DNA of 64,000 bases, from NCBI GenBank assembly GCA_002401155.1, contig NVSG01000002.1, positions 469,462 through 533,461 on the forward strand, in the 5' to 3' direction. Made by a program: the position numbers and the translations under genes. The notes beneath the pieces were generated by a model. The model made no database searches and was not told the origin of the DNA. It worked only from the letters and a program-made list of their open reading frames with translations. The DNA comes from Hyphomicrobiales bacterium. Lineage in GTDB: Bacteria > Pseudomonadota > Alphaproteobacteria > Rhizobiales > Rhizobiaceae. Positions 18,145 through 27,798 of this stretch are shown here, in pieces (position 1 is the stretch's first letter; every line of letters starts with the position of its first letter).

Positions 18145-18966
18145 TCAGTCATTGAAAACTTCCGCAAAATCGATCAGCTCACGAACAAGAGTTTCCGGAA
18201 CTTCCAGCGGGATTAAATGTCCGGCGTCGACATATCGTTTCTCGATAGCATCAGGGATGCGGGTTTTAAGTTCGGCAATATCTTCTTCTATGCGGAATAT
18301 TCTATCGAATTTTCCTGTGAGGATCAGCACGGGAACATTCAGCTTTTCGTAGGCGAAATTCCAATTGGTTTCCAGTGATCCAATCATCAGTCGAAGAAGA
18401 CCATCATTTTCCGACGGCGCTTCAAATGGCTCATCGGTGAAGGTCGCATCATACATTTTTGCCAGCAGATCAGGAGACGCAATCATCGGCATATTGGCGG
18501 TCATCACAAGGCGCCCGCCGCCCAGTTTCGCCATCGCCACCATGGCTTGATTAATCCAGTTCAGCCTTTGGGAAGGCTTGCGTAATGTATTGATCAGCAC
18601 CAGACCGCAAGCCTCAGCGCCCGCAACAAAGGCCTGAGCAGCAAACAGCCCACCAATCGACAGCCCTACAAGAATGGGGGAGGGCGGTGCAATTTTTTCC
18701 ATCAATAGTTTTAAATCTTCAACAATCAGGCTGGGTGTTAACGCGGTTTTATCGGCAAATTCCGTATCTACCTGACCACGAAAATTATAGCAGAGCGTGC
18801 CGAAACCTGCTTCGTGCAATTGTGCGCAAATCGTTCCTGACCACATGCCGGTATTGCCGGTCAGTGCATTGACGAAAACGAAGGTCTTTGCTTCCGGGGC
18901 AGATGCTGTTGGCGCAACATATTCATAATAGAGCGCTTCGCCTTTTGATATTTCCAGTCTAGCCAT
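18145..18966 (-). CDS. Alpha/beta hydrolase
   Basis: This 273-residue hydrolase has a Ser nucleophile in VGLSIGGLFAAQ (about 98), an acid in LILTGKFDRIFRIEED and the His in VDAGHLIPLEVPE; the oxyanion stretch is VNALTGNTGMWSG. It resembles 3-oxoadipate enol-lactonase and related esterases. I chose the ATG at 18966 (MARLEISKGEALYYEY), which overlaps the MFS stop by 8 bases, so the two are coupled. A longer in-frame reading would run inside the MFS gene and is not supported. Confidence 0.82.
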   Translation of the reverse strand: MARLEISKGEALYYEYVAPTASAPEAKTFVFVNALTGNTGMWSGTICAQLHEAGFGTLCYNFRGQVDTEFADKTALTPSLIVEDLKLLMEKIAPPSPILVGLSIGGLFAAQAFVAGAEACGLVLINTLRKPSQRLNWINQAMVAMAKLGGGRLVMTANMPMIASPDLLAKMYDATFTDEPFEAPSENDGLLRLMIGSLETNWNFAYEKLNVPVLILTGKFDRIFRIEEDIAELKTRIPDAIEKRYVDAGHLIPLEVPETLVRELIDFAEVFND

Positions 18967-20242
18967 TCTGACTTGCCTCCAGCTTCTCAATCCGTTTCGG
19001 ATCAGGCGCAGGCAGAAATAGCGCCAGCACCGCGCACGCCATTGGAATAATCGCCAACAGGTGCAAAGCGCCATCATAGGCACCGAAATAGTCAAAGGAA
19101 ATAGCCAATGGTAGCGGCCCGATCGACGCGCCAATAACGCCGATAGCCTGTCCCGCTCCCTGAATACTTCCCAGATGTTTACGGCCAAAATATTGCGCCC
19201 ACATATAGCCGAAAAAGGTCATATTAGCAGCAGTATTCACACCGAATATTACGGCGTAGAAAATGGCCGTCGGAGTATCGGTGACGAAGGTAACATTGAC
19301 CAAAGATAGTGCCAGCAAAACCAGTGAGGCCGAGAAGATGTATTTCGGATTGCTGCGATCCAGCACCCAGCCAACCGCCGGCATGGAAACCGCCATGGAA
19401 AGGGCGGAAACAGAAAACATGCTTGCAGCCAGTCCCCGGGTTAATCCGTGTTGCTCGAAGATCGACACCTGAAAAAAGAACAGCGAGGTGATCATCATGG
19501 CAGGAACGAAAAGCCCGGCCATGACGATCCAGAAACTCGATGTCTTCATCGCCCCGCGCAGCGTCGGGCCTATTAGCTCATTGGAGGATTGTGCGTCGTC
19601 AGTTGTTTCCACGCCATCCGGCAATAACTTCAGCGGTTCGGGTTTATCAAATACCAGCAACCACAATAATGGCAGCATCAGAACCCATGTCATGAACCCC
19701 ATCCATACCCACGCTTCGCGCCAGCCAACAGCTTCGATTAGCCATTTTGCAAGCAAGGGGTGGAGTGACATGGAGGCAGCAAATCCTAACATCAAAATAC
19801 TCATGGCAAGGCCGCGTTTGGCGTTGAACCATTGCGCCACAAGATTTGTCGCCCCAAGCATCATCGAGCCCTGACCCAAAAACCGCAGGCACATAAAACT
19901 CAGGGAAAGCGTGATGACACCGGCAGCTGCCCCGAATGCAAAACAGGCAAACCCGAGCAGAATGACCACCACAATCAAAACCTTGCGCGCACCATAAAGG
20001 TCAACAAAATGACCCATGCGTGAAAGCCCGAAGGCAGCGATCAGGGTCGCGAAGGCATAGGATGAGGCAATGGATGTGCTGGAAATGCCAAGGTCTTCAG
20101 CGATCAAATCAATAAAAATACTAAACGTATGGGACTGGCCAACACCGGTTGCAAACATGGTAATTGTTGCGACGCCAAGAATGACCCAACCATAAAACAA
20201 GCGGTGTTTCACGCGCTCAAAAACAGCTTCGCGTATTTGCAT
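18959..20242 (-). CDS. Major facilitator superfamily transporter
   Basis: This ~427-residue MFS permease has twelve predicted helices. The loop-2 motif is GLSRMGHFVDLYGARKVL (residues about 60-77), with a weaker copy MPAVGWVLDRSNPKY after helix 8. Overall it resembles the monocarboxylate/oxalate-formate antiporter group (YGWVILGVATITMFATGVGQSHTFSIF at the N-terminus). ATG 20242 is used. Coupled to a hydrolase gene, it may bring in an acid or ester used by the catabolic cluster. Confidence 0.87.
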   Translation of the reverse strand: MQIREAVFERVKHRLFYGWVILGVATITMFATGVGQSHTFSIFIDLIAEDLGISSTSIASSYAFATLIAAFGLSRMGHFVDLYGARKVLIVVVILLGFACFAFGAAAGVITLSLSFMCLRFLGQGSMMLGATNLVAQWFNAKRGLAMSILMLGFAASMSLHPLLAKWLIEAVGWREAWVWMGFMTWVLMLPLLWLLVFDKPEPLKLLPDGVETTDDAQSSNELIGPTLRGAMKTSSFWIVMAGLFVPAMMITSLFFFQVSIFEQHGLTRGLAASMFSVSALSMAVSMPAVGWVLDRSNPKYIFSASLVLLALSLVNVTFVTDTPTAIFYAVIFGVNTAANMTFFGYMWAQYFGRKHLGSIQGAGQAIGVIGASIGPLPLAISFDYFGAYDGALHLLAIIPMACAVLALFLPAPDPKRIEKLEASQNG

Positions 20243-20362
20243 AACCAAGGCCCAACCTGTTACTGCTGACCATATGAAACCGGTGCAAACCTGCCATCAC
20301 AAAGTTAGCTATTTAATAGGTTAAGCAATTCTGGAACTCTGTCAAATGAGTTGACATGGCAC

Positions 20363-22471
20363 TCAGCCAACTTTCATGAAGCTGGCTGATTCGGTGTCGA
20401 ACATCTCTCTAACCTTCTTGGCAGGCATGGCCTTGCTGTAGAGATAGCCTTGGCCGAAGGTCGCGCCCTCACCACGGATGCGCTTGAGAATGCTTTTATT
20501 TTCAATGCCTTCTACGATTGTTTGCAGACCAAGGTTATGAGCTAGGGAAATCATTGAAAGAACAATTTTTTCACAATCCTTATTGTCGTCCATGGCAAGA
20601 ACAAAGGACCGATCAATCTTGATGCCGTCAATGTTCAATTCTCTCAAATAGCCAAGGCTCGAATAACCCGTGCCGAAATCATCCAGAATGACGCGAATGC
20701 CTGCCTCTCGGAGGGATGAAATTACCTGCTTGGCAATATCAAAATCTTCGATCAGCGCGGTTTCGGCAACTTCAATTTCCAGTCGCATGGGTGAAAAATC
20801 AAAATCAGTAAGAATTGACATCAACCGAACCGGGGTAGCGGGGTCGCATATTTCCGTGGTGGAAATATTGAGAGCCAGCTTGATGTTCTTAGGCCAGTCT
20901 TTTGCCGCACTACAAGCCTGTTGCAGAATAACGCTGGTGAACTCATTCATCAGGTCAAATTGTTCGATGATCGGCAAATAGTTTTCCGGCGTTATATTGC
21001 CAAGTTCAGGGTGATCCCAACGAGCAAGAATTTCAAACCCGTGAATCCTGCCAGACTGAATATCCACAATCGGCTGGAAGAACGGTTGGAATTTGTGATC
21101 GCTAACGGCGCTCCGCACATCACTTTCGAGTTTCGCGGTGGCACGCATTTCAACATCGAGGTCTTCGTTGAAAACATTCCAGCCGGCGCGACCGTTTTTC
21201 TTCACATTATACATTGCCAGATCGGCAGCCCTCAGTAGGGATTGCGTATCGCAACCATGGTTCGGCGAGGTAGCGATACCAATACTGGCGCTGATTTCTG
21301 CCCGCACATTGCCGGTCACAATGGGAACTTCGATAGAGGCAATAATTTCTTCGGCAAGGTTTTCTGAATCCGGATTGGTTTTATCAAACACCACACCAAA
21401 TTCATCGCCCCCAAGTCGGGCAACGATGCCAAGTTTGCCGACAGCCTTTTCCAAACGTTCGGCGGCTTTACAAATAACAAAATCACCAACTTCATGCCCG
21501 TAAATATCATTGATCGGTTTAAAGCGATCCAAATCGATCAAAAGTACGGAAAAGTCTTTTGATTTATTGGATGCATCATTATCGAGCGCTTTAATATGTT
21601 CAGAAAATGCCCTGCGGTTTGGCAGGCCGGTAAGCGGATCGCGAAGAGAAATTTCGTGCGCTTCCTGACGGGCTGTTTCAGTTTCAAGATGCGCTTCTTC
21701 AATCTCTTTCATGTGCTGCTTGGCCCGATTGCCAAACTTGACCATGATAAAGCTTACCAGCAATGCCAGAAACACACCGATAAGAAGGAAGTTTTTGATT
21801 TCAGAAGCTGCCCGCACCGCCGGATTGATGTTGGTGCCAACTTCCATGACGCCTCGAACATCGCCCAGCTTCCAGTTGTTTTTTGGTGATGCCGGGTGCG
21901 CATTATGACAATCTACGCAACCTTGTGCGGTAAATACGTCAGCCACAGCAACACGCAAAATAGATTTGCCATTATGCATTTCTTCCTGCCTATATACGCC
22001 TGTGGGATTTGTTGAGAGGTAGGCCCATGCATCATTCATAAAGCCATCCATCACCCGGTCCTTGCGGTTTGGAAACGGATAAGCACTATAAAGCGTCATG
22101 GTTGTGTTCTCTTTAGCAAGCAGGGTGCTGAGATCGTGGATCAAAGTTGCAGGAAGAGGAATTCCATTGGGACTTCCCACATGATCAATCATTGGTGTAA
22201 GAGCGCCGGAGGCTTTGGCCTTTGAGATTACGTTCTTGGTATAGTAACCACGGATGACTTTGAATTGTTTGACGGTCTGAACGGCGGACTGCCCCGCTGT
22301 TTCACGCGCATCCTCGACAATCATATTTGGAATTACAAAGCAGGCAATTATCAGTGAAATCGCCAATAATAGCGGCACGGCAAGAGCAAGATTATATATA
22401 TTAATTTTTTTAAGTTGCACAGTCAGTTTCCAATGTCCTAATGCTCTCTCGGTTGATATTCGAGAAAACAA
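20363..22471 (-). CDS. Haem-motif sensor GGDEF-EAL protein
   Basis: This ~702-residue inner-membrane protein is a cyclic-di-GMP enzyme. From the N-terminus: a membrane helix (about 28-50), a periplasmic DUF3365/Tll0287-like domain with a c-type haem motif CVDCH (about 184-188), a second helix (about 225-245), a GGDEF domain with an intact GGDEF (about 354), and an EAL domain reading EIL at about 477 with DDFGTGYSSLGYL. The RxxD product-inhibition site is absent. It should sense redox or a gas through haem. The first start is TTG 22471; GTG 22420 is an alternative. It stands alone. Confidence 0.9.
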   Translation of the reverse strand: MFSRISTERALGHWKLTVQLKKINIYNLALAVPLLLAISLIIACFVIPNMIVEDARETAGQSAVQTVKQFKVIRGYYTKNVISKAKASGALTPMIDHVGSPNGIPLPATLIHDLSTLLAKENTTMTLYSAYPFPNRKDRVMDGFMNDAWAYLSTNPTGVYRQEEMHNGKSILRVAVADVFTAQGCVDCHNAHPASPKNNWKLGDVRGVMEVGTNINPAVRAASEIKNFLLIGVFLALLVSFIMVKFGNRAKQHMKEIEEAHLETETARQEAHEISLRDPLTGLPNRRAFSEHIKALDNDASNKSKDFSVLLIDLDRFKPINDIYGHEVGDFVICKAAERLEKAVGKLGIVARLGGDEFGVVFDKTNPDSENLAEEIIASIEVPIVTGNVRAEISASIGIATSPNHGCDTQSLLRAADLAMYNVKKNGRAGWNVFNEDLDVEMRATAKLESDVRSAVSDHKFQPFFQPIVDIQSGRIHGFEILARWDHPELGNITPENYLPIIEQFDLMNEFTSVILQQACSAAKDWPKNIKLALNISTTEICDPATPVRLMSILTDFDFSPMRLEIEVAETALIEDFDIAKQVISSLREAGIRVILDDFGTGYSSLGYLRELNIDGIKIDRSFVLAMDDNKDCEKIVLSMISLAHNLGLQTIVEGIENKSILKRIRGEGATFGQGYLYSKAMPAKKVREMFDTESASFMKVG

Positions 22472-22826
22472 AATAAATGTGAAACGTCCACAACAAGTTC
22501 ACTGGTAGTAATTCTGTAAATAACTTGATTATCCATAAAAATAATGAGTTTTTACAAAGTCATCTAAGTTGTACTGTAATTACTCTACCAAGATCTTGTT
22601 AAATTTGGATGTTGTGGATTGGTTAATAATGTTTGAATTTACAATGACCCGATGGGCCTGAGTAGGTGCTTTGGTAACGTTGGCTGGTCGTATTTGCCCT
22701 TACTGAAAGCCGGGGAAACAGGGGAACTCGCCCCTTTTGTTTCATGTCATTACCCGATATAATGGAACCTTGTTTAAATGCCCTGAGCGCAGCCTTTAAT
22801 TTGCGCCGGATACATGACGGCTCCCA
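22472..22826. other. 355-base intergenic region between divergent genes
   Basis: AT-rich next to the GGDEF-EAL gene and richer in GC near iadA. The only clear structure is a terminator-like hairpin at 22720-22742. I see no convincing gene or tRNA; a small RNA ending at the hairpin is possible. Confidence 0.4.
22720..22742 (+). terminator. Orphan terminator-like hairpin
   Basis: AGGGG-AACTCG-CCCCT followed by TTTGTTT forms a 5-bp stem with a T-rich tail on the plus strand. No plus-strand gene lies upstream, so it may end a small RNA or attenuate the iadA operon leader. Confidence 0.4.
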
Positions 22827-23999
22827 ATGTTCCATCTGATTAAAAATGCCAATCTGTTTTCACCCGAAGCGGTGGGCCTGCGTCATCTGCTCATCGCCGG
22901 TGAACGAATTATCCATATTGATACGGAAGTTCCAACGCTCGACGACCGTCTTGATGTGGAGATTATTGACGTTGAGGGCGCTAGTGTCGTTCCGGGGTTC
23001 ATTGATGGTCACGCGCACATCACCGGTGGTGGCGGCGAAAGTGGTCCGAGCAGTCGGGTGCCGCCGGTAAAATTATCTGAATTTACCCTTGCTGGAGTAA
23101 CCAGTGTTGTCGGCCTGCTCGGTACGGACGATATCACCCGCAATACCCAAACTTTGGTAACGCAAGCCTATGGCCTGCGCGAAGAGGGGCTATCGGCATG
23201 GTGCTATACTGGCGGCTATCATTATCCACTGACCACACTTACCGGAAATGTACGCAGCGATATTGCTTTTATTGATCCGGTCATCGGAGTGGGTGAGCTG
23301 GCAATCAGCGACCACCGATCGAGCCAACCAACACTGGATGAATTTTTACGGGTCGCTGGAGATGCTCACGTAGGCGGCCTGATGACCGGTAAGGCTGGCA
23401 TCGTCCATTGCCATATGGGCGATGGTGGACGCGGTCTCGATCTGTTGCGCCGCGCCGTTGAAATCAGCGAAATTCCGGCACGGGTGTTTAACCCGACCCA
23501 CGTTAATCGCAACAAACCTCTTTTTGCAGAGGCGCTTGAACTTACCAAACTTGGTTGCCGCATTGATTTAACGGCGTTCCCAAAAGAACATGTGGAACCG
23601 GGTTTGTCCGCAGCCGAGGCTTTCATTGCCTATCGTGAGGGCGGATATCCTGCGGAGTTGCTTACCATGAGTTCGGACGGCGGCGGCTGTCTGCCAGCCT
23701 TCAATAGCGAAGGCGAATTGACCCGCATGGGAGTTGGCACATCATCCATCCTTCCCGAAACCCTCGGGGAACTTGCTGGCCATAATGTTCCGCTGGAGGA
23801 AATCCTGCCATGCCTCACTTCAAATGTCGCCCATCTACTCCGGTTATCAGGCAAAGGCAGGCTTGAAAAAGGCTTTGATGCTGATCTCGTAGTGCTTGAC
23901 CAAACGCATAAAGTCAGTCACGTGATGGCCCGTGGAAAATGGCATGTTCGCGACAGTGCGCCAGTCATTCTCGGCACTTATGAAAATTTGAAAGATTAG
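22827..23999 (+). CDS. iadA: Isoaspartyl dipeptidase (beta-aspartyl peptidase)
   Basis: This 390-residue binuclear zinc amidohydrolase has the IadA signature DGHAHITGGGGESGPSSR (HxH plus Gly-rich loop, about residues 64-81), further ligands in VHCHMGDGG and NPTHVNRN, and the catalytic Asp in SSDGGG. IadA hydrolyses beta-aspartyl dipeptides. Its place directly before cyanophycinase and cyanophycin synthetase shows its job: splitting the beta-Asp-Arg released from cyanophycin into Asp and Arg. No strong ribosome-binding site precedes the ATG. The next gene starts 7 bases after the stop. Confidence 0.92.
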   Translation: MFHLIKNANLFSPEAVGLRHLLIAGERIIHIDTEVPTLDDRLDVEIIDVEGASVVPGFIDGHAHITGGGGESGPSSRVPPVKLSEFTLAGVTSVVGLLGTDDITRNTQTLVTQAYGLREEGLSAWCYTGGYHYPLTTLTGNVRSDIAFIDPVIGVGELAISDHRSSQPTLDEFLRVAGDAHVGGLMTGKAGIVHCHMGDGGRGLDLLRRAVEISEIPARVFNPTHVNRNKPLFAEALELTKLGCRIDLTAFPKEHVEPGLSAAEAFIAYREGGYPAELLTMSSDGGGCLPAFNSEGELTRMGVGTSSILPETLGELAGHNVPLEEILPCLTSNVAHLLRLSGKGRLEKGFDADLVVLDQTHKVSHVMARGKWHVRDSAPVILGTYENLKD

Positions 24000-24006
24000 C
24001 TAAAAA

Positions 24007-24921
24007 ATGTCTCCCGCTCCCGTAGAAGATAATCAACAACGCGGCTTTATCATCCCCATTGGCGGTGGTGAGGACAAAGCCAAAGAGATGCAGATTCATC
24101 GAAAATTCGTAGAACTCTCCGGCGGCGAAAAAGCCGATATCATCGTCGTGCCCACAGCCTCGCAGCTAGAGGAAACCGGCCCAAACTATAATGAGATTTT
24201 TCGCGAATTGGGCGCAGGGCAAGTCGAGTTCCTGCCAATCAATCGCCGTGAAGATTGCGATAATCCTGCCTTTCTGGAAATGCTCGATCGGGCCACCGGA
24301 ATTTTCATGACCGGCGGCAATCAACTGCGACTTTCAACCATTCTTGGCGGGACGCAAGTTGCGCAGAAAATTCGCCGTCGTAATGCTGCCGGCGTTCCGG
24401 TTGCCGGCACCTCGGCAGGTGCCTCGATCATGTCTGAACATATGATGGCTGGCGGCGATAGCAATTCGGCACCATCAGGCGGCGGCGTCAGCCTTGCTCC
24501 CGGCATGGGGCTGACCAATGCAGTCATCATCGACCAGCATTTTACCGAGCGTAATCGTTTGGGTCGCTTGTTAGCGGCCTCCTCCCATAATCCGTTTCTC
24601 ATCGGTCTCGGTATTGATGAAGATACGGCTGCCTTCATCGATCATAATGATGTTCTGGAGGTTGTCGGTAGCGGCACCGTCACGGTGGTTGATGCCAGCG
24701 CTATGACATTTTCCTCTGTATGGCAGGCAAGTTCCGGCGAGGCGCTTTCGCTGCTGGGCCTGAAGCTCGACGTGATGGGGCAAGGGTGCCGTTATGATCT
24801 TAACGCTCGCCGTGCCTATCCGCCTGACGAAAATAACAGTGGGTTTTGCAGCCTGCCAGTAGAAAATGAAGAGCAGAAAAGCCAAGAATTTGTACCCGAA
24901 ATCCGGTCTTCCCGAAAATAG
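24007..24921 (+). CDS. cphB: Cyanophycinase
   Basis: This 304-residue serine peptidase of family S51 has the nucleophile in GTSAGASIMSEHMMAGG (Ser about 136) and the flanking motifs GGGEDKAKEMQIHRKF (about 18-33), FMTGGNQLRLSTI and DQHFTERNRLGRL. It cuts the polymer into beta-Asp-Arg dipeptides in the cytosol. Length is typical (about 270-300). Being in one operon with both the synthetases and the dipeptidase gives the cell a closed store-and-release cycle for nitrogen, carbon and energy. Confidence 0.94.
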   Translation: MSPAPVEDNQQRGFIIPIGGGEDKAKEMQIHRKFVELSGGEKADIIVVPTASQLEETGPNYNEIFRELGAGQVEFLPINRREDCDNPAFLEMLDRATGIFMTGGNQLRLSTILGGTQVAQKIRRRNAAGVPVAGTSAGASIMSEHMMAGGDSNSAPSGGGVSLAPGMGLTNAVIIDQHFTERNRLGRLLAASSHNPFLIGLGIDEDTAAFIDHNDVLEVVGSGTVTVVDASAMTFSSVWQASSGEALSLLGLKLDVMGQGCRYDLNARRAYPPDENNSGFCSLPVENEEQKSQEFVPEIRSSRK

Positions 24922-24991
24922 ACCTGTAACAAAACCAAAAATATGTAAACATCGGGCCTTGAGCCATAAGCGCTGGGTAGGAGTAGTAGAA

Positions 24992-27796
24992 ATGAAGATC
25001 ATTTCAACAAATGTATTTGTCGGCCCAAACGTTTGGGCCGGGTTTCCTGTCATTCGCCATGTGATTGATCTTGGTGCATTGGAAAACTGGCCTTCCGCAA
25101 AAATTGGCAACACTTTTATAGATGGTCTTATTGAGGCACTTCCGGGCCTGAAAGAACACGGCTGTTCCTACCGCGAACCCGGTGGTTTCATCCGTCGTCT
25201 GCGCGAAGATGAAGGCACTTGGCTTGGCCACGTGATGGAGCATTGCGCGATTGAAATTCAAAATGTTGCAGGCACCGATGTTACTTTCGGGCGCACACGC
25301 GGCACTGGTGAGGTCGGGCAATATAATATGGTCTACGCCTATCGCCAGCGCGATGTGGGTCTCGACGCAGGAAAATTGGCCCTGCGCCTGTTAATGCATC
25401 TTCTGCCGGAAAATGTACGTGCCGAAGTTGAATATGATTTCGACGATGAATTCGAATGGGAAGAAGAACTGAAAGAATATGTTCTGCACGCCCAGCGTCA
25501 GGAATTTGGTCCTTCGACCGGCTCTTTGGTAAAGGCCGCCGAGGAACGCGATATTCCGTGGCTGCGATTGAACAAATATTCGCTGGTGCAGTTCGGCCAT
25601 GGCAAATATCAACAGCGCATTCAGGCAACCATCACCAGCGAAACTCGCCATATCTCGGTGGAACTTTCCTGCGATAAGGAAGACACCCATAATCTGCTGA
25701 ACGATTTGGGCCTGCCAGTGCCGCAGCAACGCATGGTCTATAGCGCCCGCGAAGCCGTACGTGCCGCCCGCCGCATTGGTTATCCGGTGGTGATCAAGCC
25801 GCTCGATGCGAACCATGGACGCGGCGTGTCGATCAATCTGAACGAAGATAATCAAGTCGAAACCGCTTTTGCGGAAGCTCGCGAATTTGGTACCAGCCGT
25901 GCTATTTTGGTTGAGAGCTTCGTCACCGGTTTTGATCATCGTATGCTGGTGGTCAATAATGAATTGGTAGCGCTGGCAAAGCGCGTGCCGGGTCACGTCA
26001 AGGGCGATGGCAAAAATACCATCGAACAACTGATCGAGATTATAAACGCCGACCCACGCCGCGGCATTGGCCATGAAAAAGTGCTGACCAATCTGGAATT
26101 GGATAAGCAAGCCGAACGTCTGATGAAAGCCGCTGATGTCACCAAGGATAGCGTGTTGCCCGATGGTGAGATACTTTATCTACGCGAGACCGCCAACCTT
26201 TCAACCGGTGGCACGGCCATTGATATGACCGATGTGGTGCATCCTGATAACCGCGAAATGGCCGAGCGTGCCATCAAGGCAATTGGTCTTGATGTGGGCG
26301 GGGTCGATTTCCTGATCGATGACATCACCAAATCCTATAAGGATATTGGCGGCGCGATTGTCGAGGTGAACGCAGCTCCCGGTTTCCGCATGCATGTGGC
26401 ACCCAGCGAAGGTGAGCCGCGCGATGTTTCCGGCAAGGTGATCGACATGCTGTTCCCTGTTGGCACAAAGTCGCGCATTCCAATTGCAGCGATTACCGGC
26501 ACTAACGGCAAGACCACCACATCGCGCATGCTGGCCCACATAATGAAAACCAGCGGCAATACTGTCGGTATGACGTCGACCGATGGGGTTTATGTGGATG
26601 GAAAATTGAGCGTAAAGGGCGATATGACCGGCCCGACATCAGCCCAAATCGTGCTGCGCGATCCATCAGTTGATTTCGCCGTAATGGAAACCGCCAGAGG
26701 TGGCTTACTGCGCTCCGGCCTTGGCTATCAACGCAGCGACGTTGCCGCTTGCCTCAATGTTACCGCTGATCATCTGGGATTGGGCGGGGTGGAGACTGTT
26801 GAAGATTTGGCCGTGGTCAAGCGGGTCGTGGTTGAATCCGCCACCGATACTGTGGTGCTTAATGCCGACGATATCCACTGCCTGCGCATGGCTGATTTCT
26901 CACACGCTGATACGATTTGCTATGTCACGATGAATTCAGATCATGCGCTGGTTAAAGAGCATATTCGTGCCGGTGGGCGCGCTGTGGTGCTTGAAAAAGG
27001 CATGAATGGCGACATGATTACGATCTATGATAATGGCACTCACATGCCGGTTCTATGGTCGCATCTCATTCCGGCGACTATGGAAGGAAAAGCAATGCAT
27101 AATGTGCAGAACGCCATGTTTGCCACCGGTATGGCATTCAGTTTCGGCGTTGATCTCGATAATATCCGCCACGGTCTGCGCACCTTCGACACCAGCTTCT
27201 TTCAGGCTCCGGGCCGTACCAATATGTTCGATGAGCATCCCTTCAAAGTGCTGCTCGATTATGCCCATAACCCGGCAGCTTTTCGCGCCATCGCTGATCT
27301 TGTCGATCGGCTCGATGTATCGGGTCGCCGGATTGCTGTCATTGCGGTGCCGGGCAATCGGCGCGATGAAGACGTGTTTGAAGCCACCAATATTCTCAGC
27401 GGCCATTTTGATCATTACATCTGCAAGGCCGATGATAACCGCCGTAATCGCGGCCATGACGAAATTCCAAAAATGTTGCAGGAAGGCTTCCTCAAAAACG
27501 ACGTGGATGCGGATGCAATTGAGATCATTCCCGACGAGGTAGAAGCGGTAGCCAAAGCGTTGGAAATGGCAGGCGAGGGCGACCTCGTTGTGATCTTCGG
27601 CGATGACAGCGTACGGTGCTGGAAACAGATCATCTATTTCAACAGCGAGGGCGAAGAGAGGGTGCTGGAAGCAACCAAATCCGTCAAAGAAACTGATATT
27701 GTTGCAATGGATGACCTCATTGGCGAGAATGAAACCTTGATACGCGATGAACGAGGAGTTCGGCTTGCACGGGGCACGGGCGAAGAAAGCGATTAG
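24992..27796 (+). CDS. cphA: Cyanophycin synthetase
   Basis: This 934-residue enzyme makes multi-L-arginyl-poly-L-aspartate from Asp, Arg and ATP. Domains in order: N domain (1-160), ATP-grasp G domain (about 215-480, with YPVVIKPLDANHGRGVSINL and VEVNAAPGFRMH), and Mur-ligase-like M domain with P-loop ITGTNGKTTT near residue 501 and the C-terminal lid (VLLDYAHNPAA, AVPGNRRDED). ATG 24992 has GTAGGAG upstream and gives the canonical MKIISTNVFVGPNVWAGFPVIRH start; an upstream in-frame ATG at 24866 lies inside cphB. Two bases separate it from the next gene. Confidence 0.95.
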   Translation: MKIISTNVFVGPNVWAGFPVIRHVIDLGALENWPSAKIGNTFIDGLIEALPGLKEHGCSYREPGGFIRRLREDEGTWLGHVMEHCAIEIQNVAGTDVTFGRTRGTGEVGQYNMVYAYRQRDVGLDAGKLALRLLMHLLPENVRAEVEYDFDDEFEWEEELKEYVLHAQRQEFGPSTGSLVKAAEERDIPWLRLNKYSLVQFGHGKYQQRIQATITSETRHISVELSCDKEDTHNLLNDLGLPVPQQRMVYSAREAVRAARRIGYPVVIKPLDANHGRGVSINLNEDNQVETAFAEAREFGTSRAILVESFVTGFDHRMLVVNNELVALAKRVPGHVKGDGKNTIEQLIEIINADPRRGIGHEKVLTNLELDKQAERLMKAADVTKDSVLPDGEILYLRETANLSTGGTAIDMTDVVHPDNREMAERAIKAIGLDVGGVDFLIDDITKSYKDIGGAIVEVNAAPGFRMHVAPSEGEPRDVSGKVIDMLFPVGTKSRIPIAAITGTNGKTTTSRMLAHIMKTSGNTVGMTSTDGVYVDGKLSVKGDMTGPTSAQIVLRDPSVDFAVMETARGGLLRSGLGYQRSDVAACLNVTADHLGLGGVETVEDLAVVKRVVVESATDTVVLNADDIHCLRMADFSHADTICYVTMNSDHALVKEHIRAGGRAVVLEKGMNGDMITIYDNGTHMPVLWSHLIPATMEGKAMHNVQNAMFATGMAFSFGVDLDNIRHGLRTFDTSFFQAPGRTNMFDEHPFKVLLDYAHNPAAFRAIADLVDRLDVSGRRIAVIAVPGNRRDEDVFEATNILSGHFDHYICKADDNRRNRGHDEIPKMLQEGFLKNDVDADAIEIIPDEVEAVAKALEMAGEGDLVVIFGDDSVRCWKQIIYFNSEGEERVLEATKSVKETDIVAMDDLIGENETLIRDERGVRLARGTGEESD

Positions 27797-27798
27797 GC

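Noticed and set aside
25391-26110. 239-codon reverse frame inside cphA
   Set aside because: It is the shadow of a strongly conserved coding frame and shows no domain or start signal.
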